Notes: generated by a model from the sequence alone, not told the origin. Counted from the stretch's first letter, positions 40,179-50,796 are shown. The stretch: DNA of 64,000 nucleotides from Bacteroidota bacterium (GCA_016712665.1 JADJQP010000005.1:211085-275084); one strand, 5' to 3'. Numbers and translations: made by a program.

Positions 40179-41095
40179 CTATGAATGGGTAATTTTTAAA
40201 AAATATTCCTCCAGTTGATTTCGGTAATCAATACCCACAATATCAATATCCTGAGCAGTGAGATACCTGATGAGCAATGGAATTTCGCGTTTCGACATTT
40301 TTAAGGTAAAATGATCGACCGATTTATTTGGATCCATCTGATATAAATCCTTCCATTCAGATTGGTTTAATGCCAATTTGCATTTGTCAACCTGAACCAC
40401 TTCCAGATGGACATGTAGACTTTCGCTCGATAACAAATCAGCCACACTACCTTGTGCAATGGTTTTGCCCTTATTGATTACAATCATGCTGGTGCAGATT
40501 TCCTGCACTTCGCTCAAAATATGGGATGAAAATAAAACGGTCATTCCTCTCTCCGCGTTGAGTTTGGTAATTAATTGTCGAAGGTCGATAATACCCTGCG
40601 GATCTAAACCGGTATTGGGCTCATCTAAAATAATAATTTCGGGAGCATGCAATAAGGCCTGCGCCAAGCCCAACCGTTGCTTCATACCATGAGAGTATGT
40701 TTTTACCTTTCCTTTTTCACGTCCGCTCAGGCCAACCAACTCGTAAAGGTCTTTGTATTGCTGCTCGGTATACTGAAGTTGATGCGCTCTGGCAAACAAT
40801 CGCAAATTTTCGTGGGCTGTCAGATAGGTATAGAAATCGGGTTTTTCAATAATGCACCCAATTTTTCGCATGATTTCATTTCGATTTTGGGCAAGCGAAG
40901 AATCAAATAATTTAATATCGCCGGATGTGGGTTTTATCAAACCCATAATCATCCGAAGGGTGGTACTTTTCCTGAACCATTGGGCCCTAAAAAACCATAG
41001 ATATCCCCTTTCTTCACCTCTAGACTCAGATCATCTACGGCAACAAAATCATTAAATTTTTTGGAGACATTACATAATTGAATTGCATTACTCAT
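40179..41095 (-). CDS. ABC transporter ATP-binding protein, frameshift in Walker A
   Basis: This ATPase energises the adjacent ABC-2 permease. Starting at 41095 (MSNAIQLCNVSKKFNDF), it reaches FLGPNGSGK and then slips, because the A run in GGAAAAGTACC is one base short; restoring it gives the Walker A sequence GPNGSGKSTTLRMIMG. The remainder (40179-40952) has the Q loop, signature TYSHGMKQRLGLAQALL, Walker B IIILDEPNTGLDP and the H loop LFSSHILSEV. The break in an invariant motif argues for a sequencing error. Confidence 0.92.
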
Positions 41096-41276
41096 ACCGA
41101 TTCTAAAAAAGCCCTTTTTTGCGCCTTTGCAAAATAAATCGATTGACACTAATATCTGCGTATTGTCTGTGTTAATAATATAGTAATGTATCTAAAAATG
41201 CACTATTGTGCAAGCAGTAGGCAAATCATACTAAATAAACGAAGGTCTTTGTCAATTCGAATTCGCTTTGCAAGCC

Positions 41277-41909
41277 TTATTCCTTGGCTTTCTTCTTAAA
41301 GAGTGGCACCTTATTTTCGTTACCACTGAGCAAGCGATTGATGTTTTTGTGATGAGTAAGCACCACCAAAATGGCCGTCGCCAGCGCAAAAAAACGATAC
41401 ATTACTTCCGGCTCTCTAAAAATGAAAAAAATCATAACCGGGAAAGCAATACTTGCTGTGATGGAGCTAAGTGAAACATAGCGAGTCATGAACAGCATCA
41501 GCATAAACACCACTACCAAACAAACCGCAACCATCGGCTGAATGGCTAGAATCATTCCAAAAAGCGTGGCAATTCCCTTGCCGCCTTTAAACTGTGCCCA
41601 AATGGGAAACACATGCCCTACCACTGCAGCAATGCCGAGCAAAACCTGGAAATTGGTTAAGGCTACACTATCCATTTGATATTTTGCGATGAAATACGCT
41701 AAATCAACTGCTAAAAAGCCCTTCAGCATATCAACAAAAAATACAAAACTACCCGCTTTAGAGCCTAAAACCCTAAAGGTATTGGTGGCTCCGGCATTTC
41801 CACTACCATAACTTCTGATATCAATATCGAAAAAATATTTACTCACCCAAACAGCTGTAGGTATAGAACCTAAAAGATATGCCAAGAGAATAAGAATCAA
41901 TTCGTACAT
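41277..41909 (-). CDS. plsY: Glycerol-3-phosphate acyltransferase PlsY
   Basis: The intact enzyme of about 210 residues, with five membrane helices, transfers acyl from acyl-phosphate to glycerol 3-phosphate in phospholipid synthesis. The start at 41909 (MYELILILLAYLLGSIPTAVW) fits the family; the upstream in-frame ATG adds a non-homologous leader. Motifs: GSIPTA, DIRSYGSGNAGATNTFR, VVGHVFPIW(A)QFKGGKGIA and THHKNINRLLSG. Confidence 0.94.
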   Translation of the reverse strand: MYELILILLAYLLGSIPTAVWVSKYFFDIDIRSYGSGNAGATNTFRVLGSKAGSFVFFVDMLKGFLAVDLAYFIAKYQMDSVALTNFQVLLGIAAVVGHVFPIWAQFKGGKGIATLFGMILAIQPMVAVCLVVVFMLMLFMTRYVSLSSITASIAFPVMIFFIFREPEVMYRFFALATAILVVLTHHKNINRLLSGNENKVPLFKKKAKE

Positions 41910-42131
41910 AGGCCTCGCTAATAATTTATAGTTAGAGGGACAAATATACACGAAGAATTCAATTTACACAAGCCTTGGGTGTTAAACTCATCTGTTGCGG
42001 AATCCATTAACCAATGAAAAAGCTTTTGCGATTGTCCGACCAACAGGGTTATACCTAAACATACTAGCTCAGTATTTATTTGTCTGATTTGAAAAAGAAG
42101 CGTATTTTCTATTGGAAAATTACGGATACAT

Positions 42132-42953
42132 TCAGGATTCTAGGCATGGGTAAATTCTAGGGCGATCCACTTTTTGTTGCTTGGCAGATTGCATCACAAA
42201 TCCTTCCTCCTTAAAATGCTGCACAATTGGTTCTTTGTCTGAGGTCAGTAAACCACTTACAATTAGTAGACCATTAGGTTGCAACAATTTCTTCAGGTTC
42301 CGTTTATATTGAACCAAAATATTAAAATTGATATTCGCAAGTATAATATCAAATGAATCCTCCACTTGCTCTATATCGTCATTTGAAATCAATATATTGG
42401 AGCATCCGTTGCGTTCACAATTTTCTATGGCATTTTCTACCGACCAGTCGTCATTATCAATACCTACTACCCTAACTGCCTTTTTCATAGATGCAAAAAT
42501 GGCCAACACACCGGTACCACAGCCAAAATCAAAAACCGACTTTCCCTCAAAATCAATTTCACATCCGTATTGCAGCATCAATTGTGTAGTGGCATGATGC
42601 CCGGTTCCAAAACTCATTTTGGGCGTTATTTCAATATTATATCGAATGCCCTCAAACGGAGGATGAAAATGGGCTCGCACCCCTACCTCATTATTAACCA
42701 ATATCGGTTCAAAATTCTTCTCCCACAATTCATTCCAATTTTGGGGGGCGATTGTTTCTTTCTTATAAACAAACTCAAAAGGCCCTAACAATTTGGACAC
42801 TATTTTCTCATCAAAATCGCTTTCAGCAAAATAGGCATAAAATATTTGATTTTCGGTTTCAAAACCTTGGACGTTTTCAGTGCTCAGTAAGGCTGCTACC
42901 CGATCAGACTGCTCTTCATCCAAGCCCTCAAAAGTCAATTTAATTGTATTCAT
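42132..42953 (-). CDS. prmA: Ribosomal protein L11 methyltransferase
   Basis: The intact 273-residue enzyme trimethylates L11. It has an N-terminal substrate-binding domain (1-100), then the PrmA signatures PPFEGIRYNIEITPKMSFGTGHHATT and the SAM-binding VFDFGCGTGVLAIFAS, and the active-site DIILANINFNIL. Confidence 0.94.
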   Translation of the reverse strand: MNTIKLTFEGLDEEQSDRVAALLSTENVQGFETENQIFYAYFAESDFDEKIVSKLLGPFEFVYKKETIAPQNWNELWEKNFEPILVNNEVGVRAHFHPPFEGIRYNIEITPKMSFGTGHHATTQLMLQYGCEIDFEGKSVFDFGCGTGVLAIFASMKKAVRVVGIDNDDWSVENAIENCERNGCSNILISNDDIEQVEDSFDIILANINFNILVQYKRNLKKLLQPNGLLIVSGLLTSDKEPIVQHFKEEGFVMQSAKQQKVDRPRIYPCLES

Positions 42954-43012
42954 GAAGCGAAATTACAATTATTGTTGCTGTTCAGACGCAATAATGCTAA
43001 TTTTACCTCCTC

Positions 43013-43948
43013 ATGTTCAATAGATATCTTACCTATTACAGTCCGGCCATGCAGTTTGTGATTTTCTGCGCCATCATGTCCATGTCCTTATTACTAGGTG
43101 CTTACATCGCTGATTTGCTTAACCAAAAATTTTTAGGGGTAAGTAGCGCCGCCCTTGAAAGCATGACTGAATTGTCACCGGCACTAGCTTTTAAGTTAAA
43201 AATTCTCAATCCGGTATTGCTGATTATTATGTTGCTCTTACCGGCCCTTTTATTTGCGTATTTAGCGTATCCCTTTCCTACTAAGTACTTAGGTATGCAA
43301 AAAGGTGTGCAACCCATGCTACTTCTAATGTGCATCGCCCTGTTAGGGGCTTCCCTACCTATTGTTTCTGCGTTGGAAGAATGGAGTCAAAAAATTCCTT
43401 TATTTAGTAATAGTGGAATCGATAGCTATGGAGTTCTTACCAAATCAATGTTGAAAGGTGACCAAATAAGCGACTTACTGATTAATATTTTTCCATTTGC
43501 CTGATTCCGGCATTGGCTGAAGAAATTTTTTTTTAGGGGTTGTTTACAACAAATACTTCTCAATTGGTTACGAAGTTACCCTATAATAGCCATTCTAATA
43601 GTGGCCATATTATTCAGCGCCTTCCATGGACAACTCAGCGGCTTTATCCCCAGAGTATTTTTGGGTTTGCTACTTGGTTTACTATATTACTATAGCGGTA
43701 GTTTATGGCTAAGCATTCTCATGCATTTTGTCAACAATTTAATAGGGGTATTTTTTTCTTTCTTGAAGGAAAGAGGAAATATCACTTTCGACATAATGGA
43801 AACTACATCGGTTCCGATTTTATGGGCCGTCAGCAGCCTCGTAGCTTCGGTAGGTCTTTTATACTGGTTTTACACCAAAAGACAAGAATTTATACCTATT
43901 GAAGTGGAAAAGGATGATCAAACAAACGACAATATCCGAATTGAATAA
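43013..43948 (+). CDS. CPBP-family intramembrane metalloprotease (CAAX protease-like), frameshifted
   Basis: This membrane protein of the CPBP/Rce1 family has an N-terminal part (43013-43504) with three helices and a C-terminal part (43601-43948) with ILFSAFHGQLSGFIPRVFLG and LWLSILMHFVNN, which hold the His residues of motifs 2 and 3. The first motif, EEIFFRG, is in the gap near 43515-43535: one base seems missing before ATTCCGGC and one T extra in a nine-T run. Restored, it is about 310 residues. Family members are involved in peptide processing or immunity functions. Confidence 0.88.
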
Positions 43949-43957
43949 TTTAGAATT

Positions 43958-44176
43958 ATGAATGAAAAAATAAACTGGGTTTGTGTTTATAAAACGTCCA
44001 ACCTTTTTGAGGCAGAAGTGGTAAAAGGCAATATTGAAAGTGCAGAAATTCCTTGCGTAATTGTGAATAAGCAAGATAGCTCCTACCTTAGTTTTGGATA
44101 TGTGGAAGTGCATGTACCCGCAACCTTGGCAAAGGCTGCTGATTTGGTATTAAATAATAATATTGAACAAAATTAA
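43958..44176 (+). CDS. DUF2007-domain protein (putative signal-transducing)
   Basis: The intact 72-residue protein has the DUF2007 pattern WVCVYKTSNLFEAEVVKGNIESAEIPCVIVNKQD ending in VEVHVPATLAKAADLVL (parts quoted are continuous in the protein). It sits between a CAAX-like protease and cdsA, all on one strand and closely spaced, so co-transcription is likely. No biochemical role is known. Confidence 0.85.
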   Translation: MNEKINWVCVYKTSNLFEAEVVKGNIESAEIPCVIVNKQDSSYLSFGYVEVHVPATLAKAADLVLNNNIEQN

Positions 44177-44185
44177 ACTTGAGCA

Positions 44186-45042
44186 GTGGCATTAAATGTT
44201 AAGGTGTTTTTACAAGACTGGGAAGTGCAGCCATATTCTCTGCCATCATGCTGTGGGCCTTTTTAAGCAAGGAATGGGCCTTTGCAGGTTTGTTTTTTAT
44301 CATTAATATTCTTTGTCTTAGAGAATACGCCTTTATAGTAGAACGTATTCTGGAAGTGAGCTTTTCACGGAATGAAAAAATGAACTTCTACATTATGGGT
44401 GTGGCTGTATTTTTGCTCATCTGTGCATTACCCCTCAATACCTGTGAAACGCTCTTTACGGTATATGTCAGTCAATTCGTGTTCTACTTTTTGGGAATCC
44501 TGATTGGGGCTTGCATTACTTTTTTGTTTTTTTTGAAAAATAAAAAGGCCTATTACTTGCTGACCGGCATTGGATATATATCATTGGCCTTAGGGCTTTT
44601 GGTTCAATTACGATACCAGTCCCTACTGCTTCCGCTCATATTGATGCTGTTGATTTGGATGAATGATACCATGGCCTATTTGACAGGTTCCTTTATTGGA
44701 AAAACCAAATTCATCCCTTCTATTTCACCAAACAAAACCCTTGAAGGTCTCCTTGGTGGATTTTTCTTTACGTTTCTCTTTGCCTTTATCTGGGGATATT
44801 TTACCCATTGGTTTCCAATTGCGCATTGGATGGTATTTGCCCTCATTGCAGGTTTGGTAGGCACTGCAGGCGATTTGGTTGAATCTAAATTAAAGCGAAT
44901 GGCCGAAATCAAAGATTCGGGTTCCCTAATGCCAGGTCATGGAGGCGCCTTAGACCGTTTCGACTCACTACTACTAACCGCTCCAGTGGCCTTCCTTTTT
45001 GCACTCATTTTTATGAAGTGCTTTCCATATGTAGTATTTTAA
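44186..45042 (+). CDS. cdsA: Phosphatidate cytidylyltransferase, frameshift near the start
   Basis: CdsA makes CDP-diacylglycerol from phosphatidate and CTP, in the membrane. The C-terminal signature SKLKRMAEIKDSGSLMPGHGG-ALDRFDS is complete. The long open part begins at 44248; the true N-terminus is probably a GTG at 44186 (ALNVKVFLTRLGSAAIFSAIML) with one A missing near 44210. About eight membrane helices are predicted. Confidence 0.92.
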
Positions 45043-45183
45043 GGAATAGAACCTTCTATCTATAGACTTTTCAGAAAGCCAAGGAGGTTCCCGAATGTAC
45101 TCCGTCCAGGCAATAACTATCAGGCATTGACTAATAATATGTTAAATTAGGTACTATGCATTACAAAGTACCTAACATCATTT

Positions 45184-45191
45184 TATATTTG
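45184..45191 (+). promoter_or_regulatory. Promoter -7 element of the padR-pspC operon
   Basis: TATATTTG matches TAnnTTTG, 17 bases before the PadR start codon. Confidence 0.6.
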
Positions 45192-45208
45192 CATCAGAAT
45201 TACTCATT

Positions 45209-45559
45209 ATGTCAACAATTAATACCGACAATATTCAAAGCCAGATGAAAAAGGGCCTTTTAGAATTTTGTATTCTCAGTATCATACAAAGGGGCGAGTC
45301 ATACCCAAGTGATATTGTAACCGAACTCAAAGAGTCGGGTATGCAGGTTTTAGAAGGAACCATTTATCCACTTTTAACTAGACTCAAAAATGCAGGCTAT
45401 CTCGAATACCGATGGGTGGAGAGCAGCACCGGTCCACCCAGAAAATACTTTACCATGAGCGAAAGTGGTCAACAATTTTATAAGTCGCTAGAGGCAACCT
45501 GGAAAGAAATTTCAAGCGCCGTGGAAATCATCACTCACTCAAAAAACAGCAAACCCTAA
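45209..45559 (+). CDS. PadR-family transcriptional regulator
   Basis: The intact 116-residue winged-helix protein of the PadR family has MKKGLLEFCILSIIQRGESYPSDIVTEL at the N-terminus, the recognition part EGTIYPLLTRLKNAGYLEY, and GPPRKYFTMSESG in the wing. It is followed by a PspC-domain membrane protein 110 bases downstream, a pairing common in Bacteroidota, and probably controls that gene. Confidence 0.93.
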   Translation: MSTINTDNIQSQMKKGLLEFCILSIIQRGESYPSDIVTELKESGMQVLEGTIYPLLTRLKNAGYLEYRWVESSTGPPRKYFTMSESGQQFYKSLEATWKEISSAVEIITHSKNSKP

Positions 45560-45668
45560 TAATAATGTAGGCAACTGCTAGCTGTCTAACAAAAACATTC
45601 ACTTTAGCAAAATATCATAAATAATTAATAACCAACATCTTAAAACATACAAAAAAACTACAAAAAAA

Positions 45669-47570
45669 ATGGAAAAAATTATTCAAATGGAATACCAGGG
45701 GCGAAGCTTTTCGATAGAAGAATCGGCCTATCAACTATTCCAATCCTATGAGAACGATCTCAAAAACTTCTTTAGCAAGGAAGAAGACGGTGACGAAATA
45801 GTGGCTGACCTTCAATATAGAATGTCGGAAATACTAGAACAAAAAAGCAATGGCAACACCTTATATACAAAGGATATTGAAGATTTAATGGTAATCATTG
45901 GTAAACCATCCGATTTTGAAACCAATGAGAAGCAGACCGAAAAGGAAGCCCCTTTGTTTTCTGAAATCAAAGAAAAATTATTTAGAGATAAAAAGGATAA
46001 AATAATTGCCGGAGTTTGCAGCGGCATCGCCAACCATTTTGCCATAGACCCCATTATCGTTCGATTGATATTTGTATTATTCACCATTTTTAATATTGTC
46101 ACTTTTCTATCCTTCAATTTAGGGATACTTGCTTACATCATATTTTGGATTATCCTTAAACCGGCCGAACTCAAACCCAATGTATCCAAAAAACTGTTTA
46201 GAAACCCAAAAGACAAAATTTTAGGTGGTGTATGTGGTGGTATTGCCCCCTTCTTCAATGTCGATACCTGGATTGTTCGCTTATTATTCCTAGGCCCTAT
46301 CCTATTAGGATTTTTATCCAACACAGCCAATTTCAGTCATGTAAATATCGACCTGATCAGCAGTTCCTTTTACTCCCTTTCCTTTATGAGCTATTTCTTG
46401 CTGTGGTTTATCATTCCCTTAGCAAAGGTAGACACCGATTATATGCTATTAAAAGGCGAACCCATCAATATCAACACCATTCAAAAAAAAACCAGCATGC
46501 AACAATTTTCAAATAATAGCCAAAACGGACTGAATAAGTTTCTAAAAGTAATCGCCTATTTCATCATTGCCATCATCGTTATGGTTATGATCCCCACTGC
46601 CATAGGGATTCTGATCGGAGTATTATTTTCGTATAATATTGCCGAAGTAGTACTGTTTACCGACACCAACAAAATACTTGCCCTACTTTCCTTAGTTTTT
46701 TTCATCGCATTGCCCATAGTAGGCCTCATTACCTGGATTATCAGAAGTATATTAGGGTACAAGCCCAATAAATCGCTCCGTGCTGTTTTTGTGGGTCTTA
46801 ATATTTTAGGATGGGTTTCCATTATGTTATTGGCTGCATCAATGGCCAAACAAAACAATAGCTATTCTACCAGTACGCAGCGAATCAACTTGCCTGCATC
46901 TGTCGATACCCTATTGATTCAGTCAACCGATACCTCTAATCAATATAATGAAACCATTTTCTTTGATCTGGATCAACTCAACTATTTAATGGAAAAAACC
47001 AAAGATTCTAATAGAGTAAAATCTGTCGATATCGAGTACCGCGAATCAAGTGATACATCCATCAGCATTGAAATAGAGAAATCTGCCACCGGACAAAATC
47101 GTGGTTTTGCCTTTGAACATGCCAATAAAGCCGGGTTCAACTATATCCTCGACAGCAATACCTTAAAACTTCCTGCTCATGTTAGTCTTTCCAATAAAGA
47201 ACCCTACTATATGCAAAATGTTCTAGTAACTATATATGTCCCAGCCGGAAAAACGGTCATCACCTCCAAAAAATACAATCGACTCATCAATAAAAGTTTT
47301 CATTCATCTCGTCATGGCATCCATATTAATCATCATGACCGAAATGTAGATGAAGATTATGTTTTTACCAACCGGACTTCGGCACAAATAGAAAAAACCG
47401 ATACTGAGGCCGCACTGAAAGAAGCAGAAGAAAAGAAAAAAGAGGTAGAAGAATTGAACAAACAATTGATTAAAGAAAAGGAACAAGAATTGGAAGAGGC
47501 CCGTAAAAATTTCGAAAAGGAACAAAAAGAGCAACAACAAGCCATTGACGAATTGAAGAATAAAAAATAG
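45669..47570 (+). CDS. PspC-domain membrane protein (two PspC domains)
   Basis: The intact 633-residue protein has an N-terminal cytoplasmic domain (1-95, MEKIIQMEYQGRSFSIEES) with a predicted anti-sigma-like role. Two PspC domains follow (about 100-165, KLFRDKKDKIIAGVCSGIA; about 175-260, KLFRNPKDKILGGVCGGIA), then two or three more membrane helices, a beta-rich extracytoplasmic part, and a charged coiled-coil tail (about 575-633). PspC domains act in envelope-stress signalling. It follows padR and ends with an intrinsic terminator. Confidence 0.9.
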   Translation: MEKIIQMEYQGRSFSIEESAYQLFQSYENDLKNFFSKEEDGDEIVADLQYRMSEILEQKSNGNTLYTKDIEDLMVIIGKPSDFETNEKQTEKEAPLFSEIKEKLFRDKKDKIIAGVCSGIANHFAIDPIIVRLIFVLFTIFNIVTFLSFNLGILAYIIFWIILKPAELKPNVSKKLFRNPKDKILGGVCGGIAPFFNVDTWIVRLLFLGPILLGFLSNTANFSHVNIDLISSSFYSLSFMSYFLLWFIIPLAKVDTDYMLLKGEPININTIQKKTSMQQFSNNSQNGLNKFLKVIAYFIIAIIVMVMIPTAIGILIGVLFSYNIAEVVLFTDTNKILALLSLVFFIALPIVGLITWIIRSILGYKPNKSLRAVFVGLNILGWVSIMLLAASMAKQNNSYSTSTQRINLPASVDTLLIQSTDTSNQYNETIFFDLDQLNYLMEKTKDSNRVKSVDIEYRESSDTSISIEIEKSATGQNRGFAFEHANKAGFNYILDSNTLKLPAHVSLSNKEPYYMQNVLVTIYVPAGKTVITSKKYNRLINKSFHSSRHGIHINHHDRNVDEDYVFTNRTSAQIEKTDTEAALKEAEEKKKEVEELNKQLIKEKEQELEEARKNFEKEQKEQQQAIDELKNKK

Positions 47571-47601
47571 TTTTTGCGTTTGAGATGTTTTCTCTAATGA
47601 A

Positions 47602-47628
47602 GGGGCTTGCATTTGCAAGCCTTTTCTT
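47602..47628 (+). terminator. Intrinsic terminator of the padR-pspC operon
   Basis: GGCTTGCA-TT-TGCAAGCC followed by TTTTCTTT. The following stretch to 47975 holds no gene; it contains the motif AAAAAATCAAGGCT also seen near 230. Confidence 0.8.
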
Positions 47629-47975
47629 TGAATTACTTATAATAAGCCCAAGGCAACGCGCATGTTAGGTGTTCCACTTTTTTCTTGATAAAAAAGTTGA
47701 GCAAAAAATCAAGGCTTTCGAAAAATAGCTAAAAATGCTGATTTTTAAACGGAAATAAAAAAGCTATGCATCTATTTCGATCTTTCAACCATAGAGGAAA
47801 GATTTCGCTTATGACACTAATTTGTCAGAAAGCGATTGTTTTTATTTCTACCGATAAAAATCATCATTTTCTTAACGCCATTTTTCTAAGGCCCGCAGAA
47901 ATTCAGTGTTCGTCTTCAAAAAAGTAGAAACCAAAATAGTGAATGTTTTTACTCAAATAATTTAAGAACATTCTC

Positions 47976-47983
47976 TACTTTTG
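47976..47983 (+). promoter_or_regulatory. Promoter -7 element of the threonine dehydrogenase gene
   Basis: TACTTTTG matches TAnnTTTG, 28 bases upstream of the ATG at 48012. Confidence 0.6.
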
Positions 47984-48011
47984 AACTTTTGAAACTAAGT
48001 AGCAATCAGAT

Positions 48012-48953
48012 ATGGCAACAGACAAAATTTTGGTTATCGGAGCATGTGGACAAATTGGAGTGGAACTCACCGCAGCCTTGCGTACTCTATACGGAAATGA
48101 CAATGTTATTGCCGGCGATTTGCGTGAAGAACATCCCTTATTAGTAGGTACCGGTCCTTATATTACCTGCGATGTCATGAATAAGGAGTTGCTACTTTCC
48201 ATCATCCGAGAGCATCGCATCACGCAGGTGTACCTCTTGGCGGCCATCTTGTCGGCTACCGGCGAAAAAAATCCCGGCCTTGCCTGGCAAATAAATATGC
48301 AAAGCCTACTCAACCTGTTGGATATTGCCCGCGATGAAAAATTAGATAAGTTATATTGGCCCAGTTCTATTGCCGTTTTTGGGCCCAACTCTCCCAAGCA
48401 AAATACTCCACAACATACCATCATAGAACCCACAACCGTGTATGGCATTAGCAAATATGCAGGAGAGCAATGGTGTGCCTATTATCATAAAAATTATGGA
48501 ATAGACGTTAGAAGCTTGCGATACCCGGGATTAATCAGCTATAAATCCGCACCGGGAGGAGGCACCACCGATTATGCCATAGAGATTTATCATAAAGCAC
48601 TTGCAGAAGGCAGCTACGAATGTTTTTTGGACGAAGATACATACTTGCCCATGATGTATATGCCCGATGCCATTAGGGCTACCATTGAACTTATGCAGGC
48701 GCCAAAAGAAAGCATCAAAAATCGCACGGCGTATAACCTCAGCGCCATGAGTTTTTCACCCAAAGAAATTGCAGCCAGTATTCAAAAACATATCCCGGAT
48801 TTTACCATCAGTTACAAACCCGATTTCAGGCAACAAATTGCCAATAGCTGGCCTCAAAGCATCAACGACCAGGAGGCGCAAGAACATTGGAATTGGAAAC
48901 CTGAATACGATCTTGAAACGATGACGGCAGACATGCTTAAAAATTTGAAATAA
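48012..48953 (+). CDS. L-threonine 3-dehydrogenase, short-chain (epimerase-like) type
   Basis: The intact 313-residue enzyme of the NAD-dependent epimerase/dehydratase fold matches SDR-type L-threonine dehydrogenase, which oxidises threonine to 2-amino-3-ketobutyrate. The NAD motif GACGQIG is at 10-16, catalytic Tyr144 and Lys148 are in TTVYGISKYAGE, and RYPGLISYKSAPGGGTTDYA is characteristic of this group. Its stop overlaps the start of the downstream YkgJ-like gene. Confidence 0.93.
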   Translation: MATDKILVIGACGQIGVELTAALRTLYGNDNVIAGDLREEHPLLVGTGPYITCDVMNKELLLSIIREHRITQVYLLAAILSATGEKNPGLAWQINMQSLLNLLDIARDEKLDKLYWPSSIAVFGPNSPKQNTPQHTIIEPTTVYGISKYAGEQWCAYYHKNYGIDVRSLRYPGLISYKSAPGGGTTDYAIEIYHKALAEGSYECFLDEDTYLPMMYMPDAIRATIELMQAPKESIKNRTAYNLSAMSFSPKEIAASIQKHIPDFTISYKPDFRQQIANSWPQSINDQEAQEHWNWKPEYDLETMTADMLKNLK

Positions 48954-49417
48954 TGCTGGAATGGCAAAAAACGGCAAAGGAACATAAAAAACAATACGCA
49001 CAATTTCTCAAACGTTGCGATCAGCGACTTGTAATCAGACAACTTCCACAACTTCACGACGAAACCTTCGCAAAAATTGATTGTCTTCAATGTGGTAATT
49101 GTTGTAAAAATCACTCGCCGCGCTTTAAAATACCGGATATCAAACGCATCGCGAAACATCTAAAAATGAAAGAAGGACACTTCATTCAAACCTACCTTAC
49201 ATTGGATGAAGAAAACGATTATGTAATGCAACAACAACCCTGCTCATTCCTTGGTGCTGACAACTATTGTAGTATTTATGAAGTACGCCCAGGCGATTGC
49301 GCCCGATATCCCTATACCGACGAAGATGTACTGCTCAAGCGTCCAGCCCTTACACTTGCGAATACGGAGGTTTGTCCTGCAGTATTTACCATTATGGAGA
49401 AATTGGCGATGGTGTGA
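48953..49417 (+). CDS. YkgJ-family cysteine-cluster protein
   Basis: The 154-residue protein has the zinc/iron-chelating CxxCGxCC cluster (CLQCGNCC near residues 46-53), then PCSFLGADNYCSIYEVRPGDCARYP with the remaining Cys ligands and a final Cys near 143. The family probably binds an Fe-S cluster or zinc; function is not defined. It is one base overlapped with the threonine dehydrogenase gene and likely co-translated. Confidence 0.92.
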   Translation: MLEWQKTAKEHKKQYAQFLKRCDQRLVIRQLPQLHDETFAKIDCLQCGNCCKNHSPRFKIPDIKRIAKHLKMKEGHFIQTYLTLDEENDYVMQQQPCSFLGADNYCSIYEVRPGDCARYPYTDEDVLLKRPALTLANTEVCPAVFTIMEKLAMV

Positions 49418-49532
49418 GGTTGTTTTATGGAAAGTAGATCGATATAAAATACAAATCTGTAATTTTCCGCAACGAATGCAAATATAAATTCATTTTAATA
49501 GGTACCATTTTGAACGTTGACCTACAAAGATT

Positions 49533-50657
49533 CTATTTATAAATAACAAACTTTTGCGTCTCAAAATTTCCTTCTTTGTCAAAAACGCGCAAAATATATG
49601 ACCCATTTGGTAGGTTTGAAAAATTCTTAGAAAAAAACCATGTATTTCTTTTTTCTCTAAAAACATTGGTTCCCATTGATGAAAATACTTCGATACTGTA
49701 ATCTTTATTGTCTAGAAATTCAAAGTTAATTTCACCCAAAGTTGGATTAGGATAGACTTTTGAAATAATTTTCTTTGCTACCAAATCATCAGATAATTTT
49801 TCCAACACAATTTCCGGATTTACTAGCACCGGATAAAAATTCATAAAAACGTTTCCCTCCTTAGCTTTGTTTATTACATCGTAAATAGTGTACTTACTTA
49901 ATGGTGCTTCCTGCGGAGCAGCATCCCCAATCAAAATCACCATTCTTTTGGTATTGGATTCCCAAAATGAACTATTGGCCACTTCAAAAAAGGCTTCGTA
50001 GACAGATTCAGGGTCGTCATAATTACCAATTAACTCTATTTCATTTAGAAATTTTATGGCGTTACTATAATTGTATTCAAACACTTCAAAATCAAACCAA
50101 CGATCACCCATATAATTAATATCTCCATATAATCCCACAGCCAATCGTACTCTGGACTTTTTAGCCAAGGTAGCGATAATTTGTCCAAGACCTTCTTTCA
50201 CCTTTTCTATATCGTCAGTCATACTGGCCGTTTTATCAATTAGTATAACCAAATCTGTCTTGGGCACCACCTTGTCTTCAATAATCTTATCAATTGTTTG
50301 CTCAATGGTAGTTTTACTAACAGAAAATACCGCCTCGCCCTTTGTGTCACGGGCCATCTTTGCAAAAAGTTCTATGGTTGACGTATCTAATTGTTGTTCA
50401 ATAGTAAATGGTCCATCAAAGGACAAATTGAATAAGGAGTCAATAATTTCTTTTTTACTCTTTTTTCTGAAAGCGTTTGTATTTATGGACCCATTTAAAG
50501 AATCAGACATTCCATTCGAGTTGTCCGATTCAGATCCTAAAGTCTCAATTACACTTTTAGTTTGATTCGCGGTGTGTTCTGTTACTGAATGATCGTCTGT
50601 TTTGCACGATTGCAATGCTAGAATGCAAAGAATCAGAGAATAGCAAAAACGTTTCAT
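49533..50657 (-). CDS. VWA-domain lipoprotein with a T9SS sorting domain
   Basis: The intact protein of about 374 residues has a lipoprotein signal (MKRFCYSLILCILALQSC, lipobox ALQSC). A von Willebrand A domain starts at about residue 140 with a MIDAS-like DLVILIDKTASMTDDIEKV, a later Gly-Asp (MVILIGDAAPQEAP), and other acidic ligands. A C-terminal Por/T9SS type A sorting domain (VYPNPTLGEINFEFLD ... LPNGSYILRVFD) completes it. Having both a lipobox and a T9SS signal is unusual. It probably works at the cell surface, binding a ligand through a metal. Confidence 0.85.
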   Translation of the reverse strand: MKRFCYSLILCILALQSCKTDDHSVTEHTANQTKSVIETLGSESDNSNGMSDSLNGSINTNAFRKKSKKEIIDSLFNLSFDGPFTIEQQLDTSTIELFAKMARDTKGEAVFSVSKTTIEQTIDKIIEDKVVPKTDLVILIDKTASMTDDIEKVKEGLGQIIATLAKKSRVRLAVGLYGDINYMGDRWFDFEVFEYNYSNAIKFLNEIELIGNYDDPESVYEAFFEVANSSFWESNTKRMVILIGDAAPQEAPLSKYTIYDVINKAKEGNVFMNFYPVLVNPEIVLEKLSDDLVAKKIISKVYPNPTLGEINFEFLDNKDYSIEVFSSMGTNVFREKRNTWFFSKNFSNLPNGSYILRVFDKEGNFETQKFVIYK

Positions 50658-50796
50658 AGTGCAATTTTTCAACGAAAATACCTAATTAATATGAAATCAT
50701 TCAAGATAAATGGAAAGGACTCATAGAAAAAATTAGGGATTATTCAGTTGTAGGGGGCAAGTACAAATGCAGCGTTGGCTATAATAGTACCGATGC

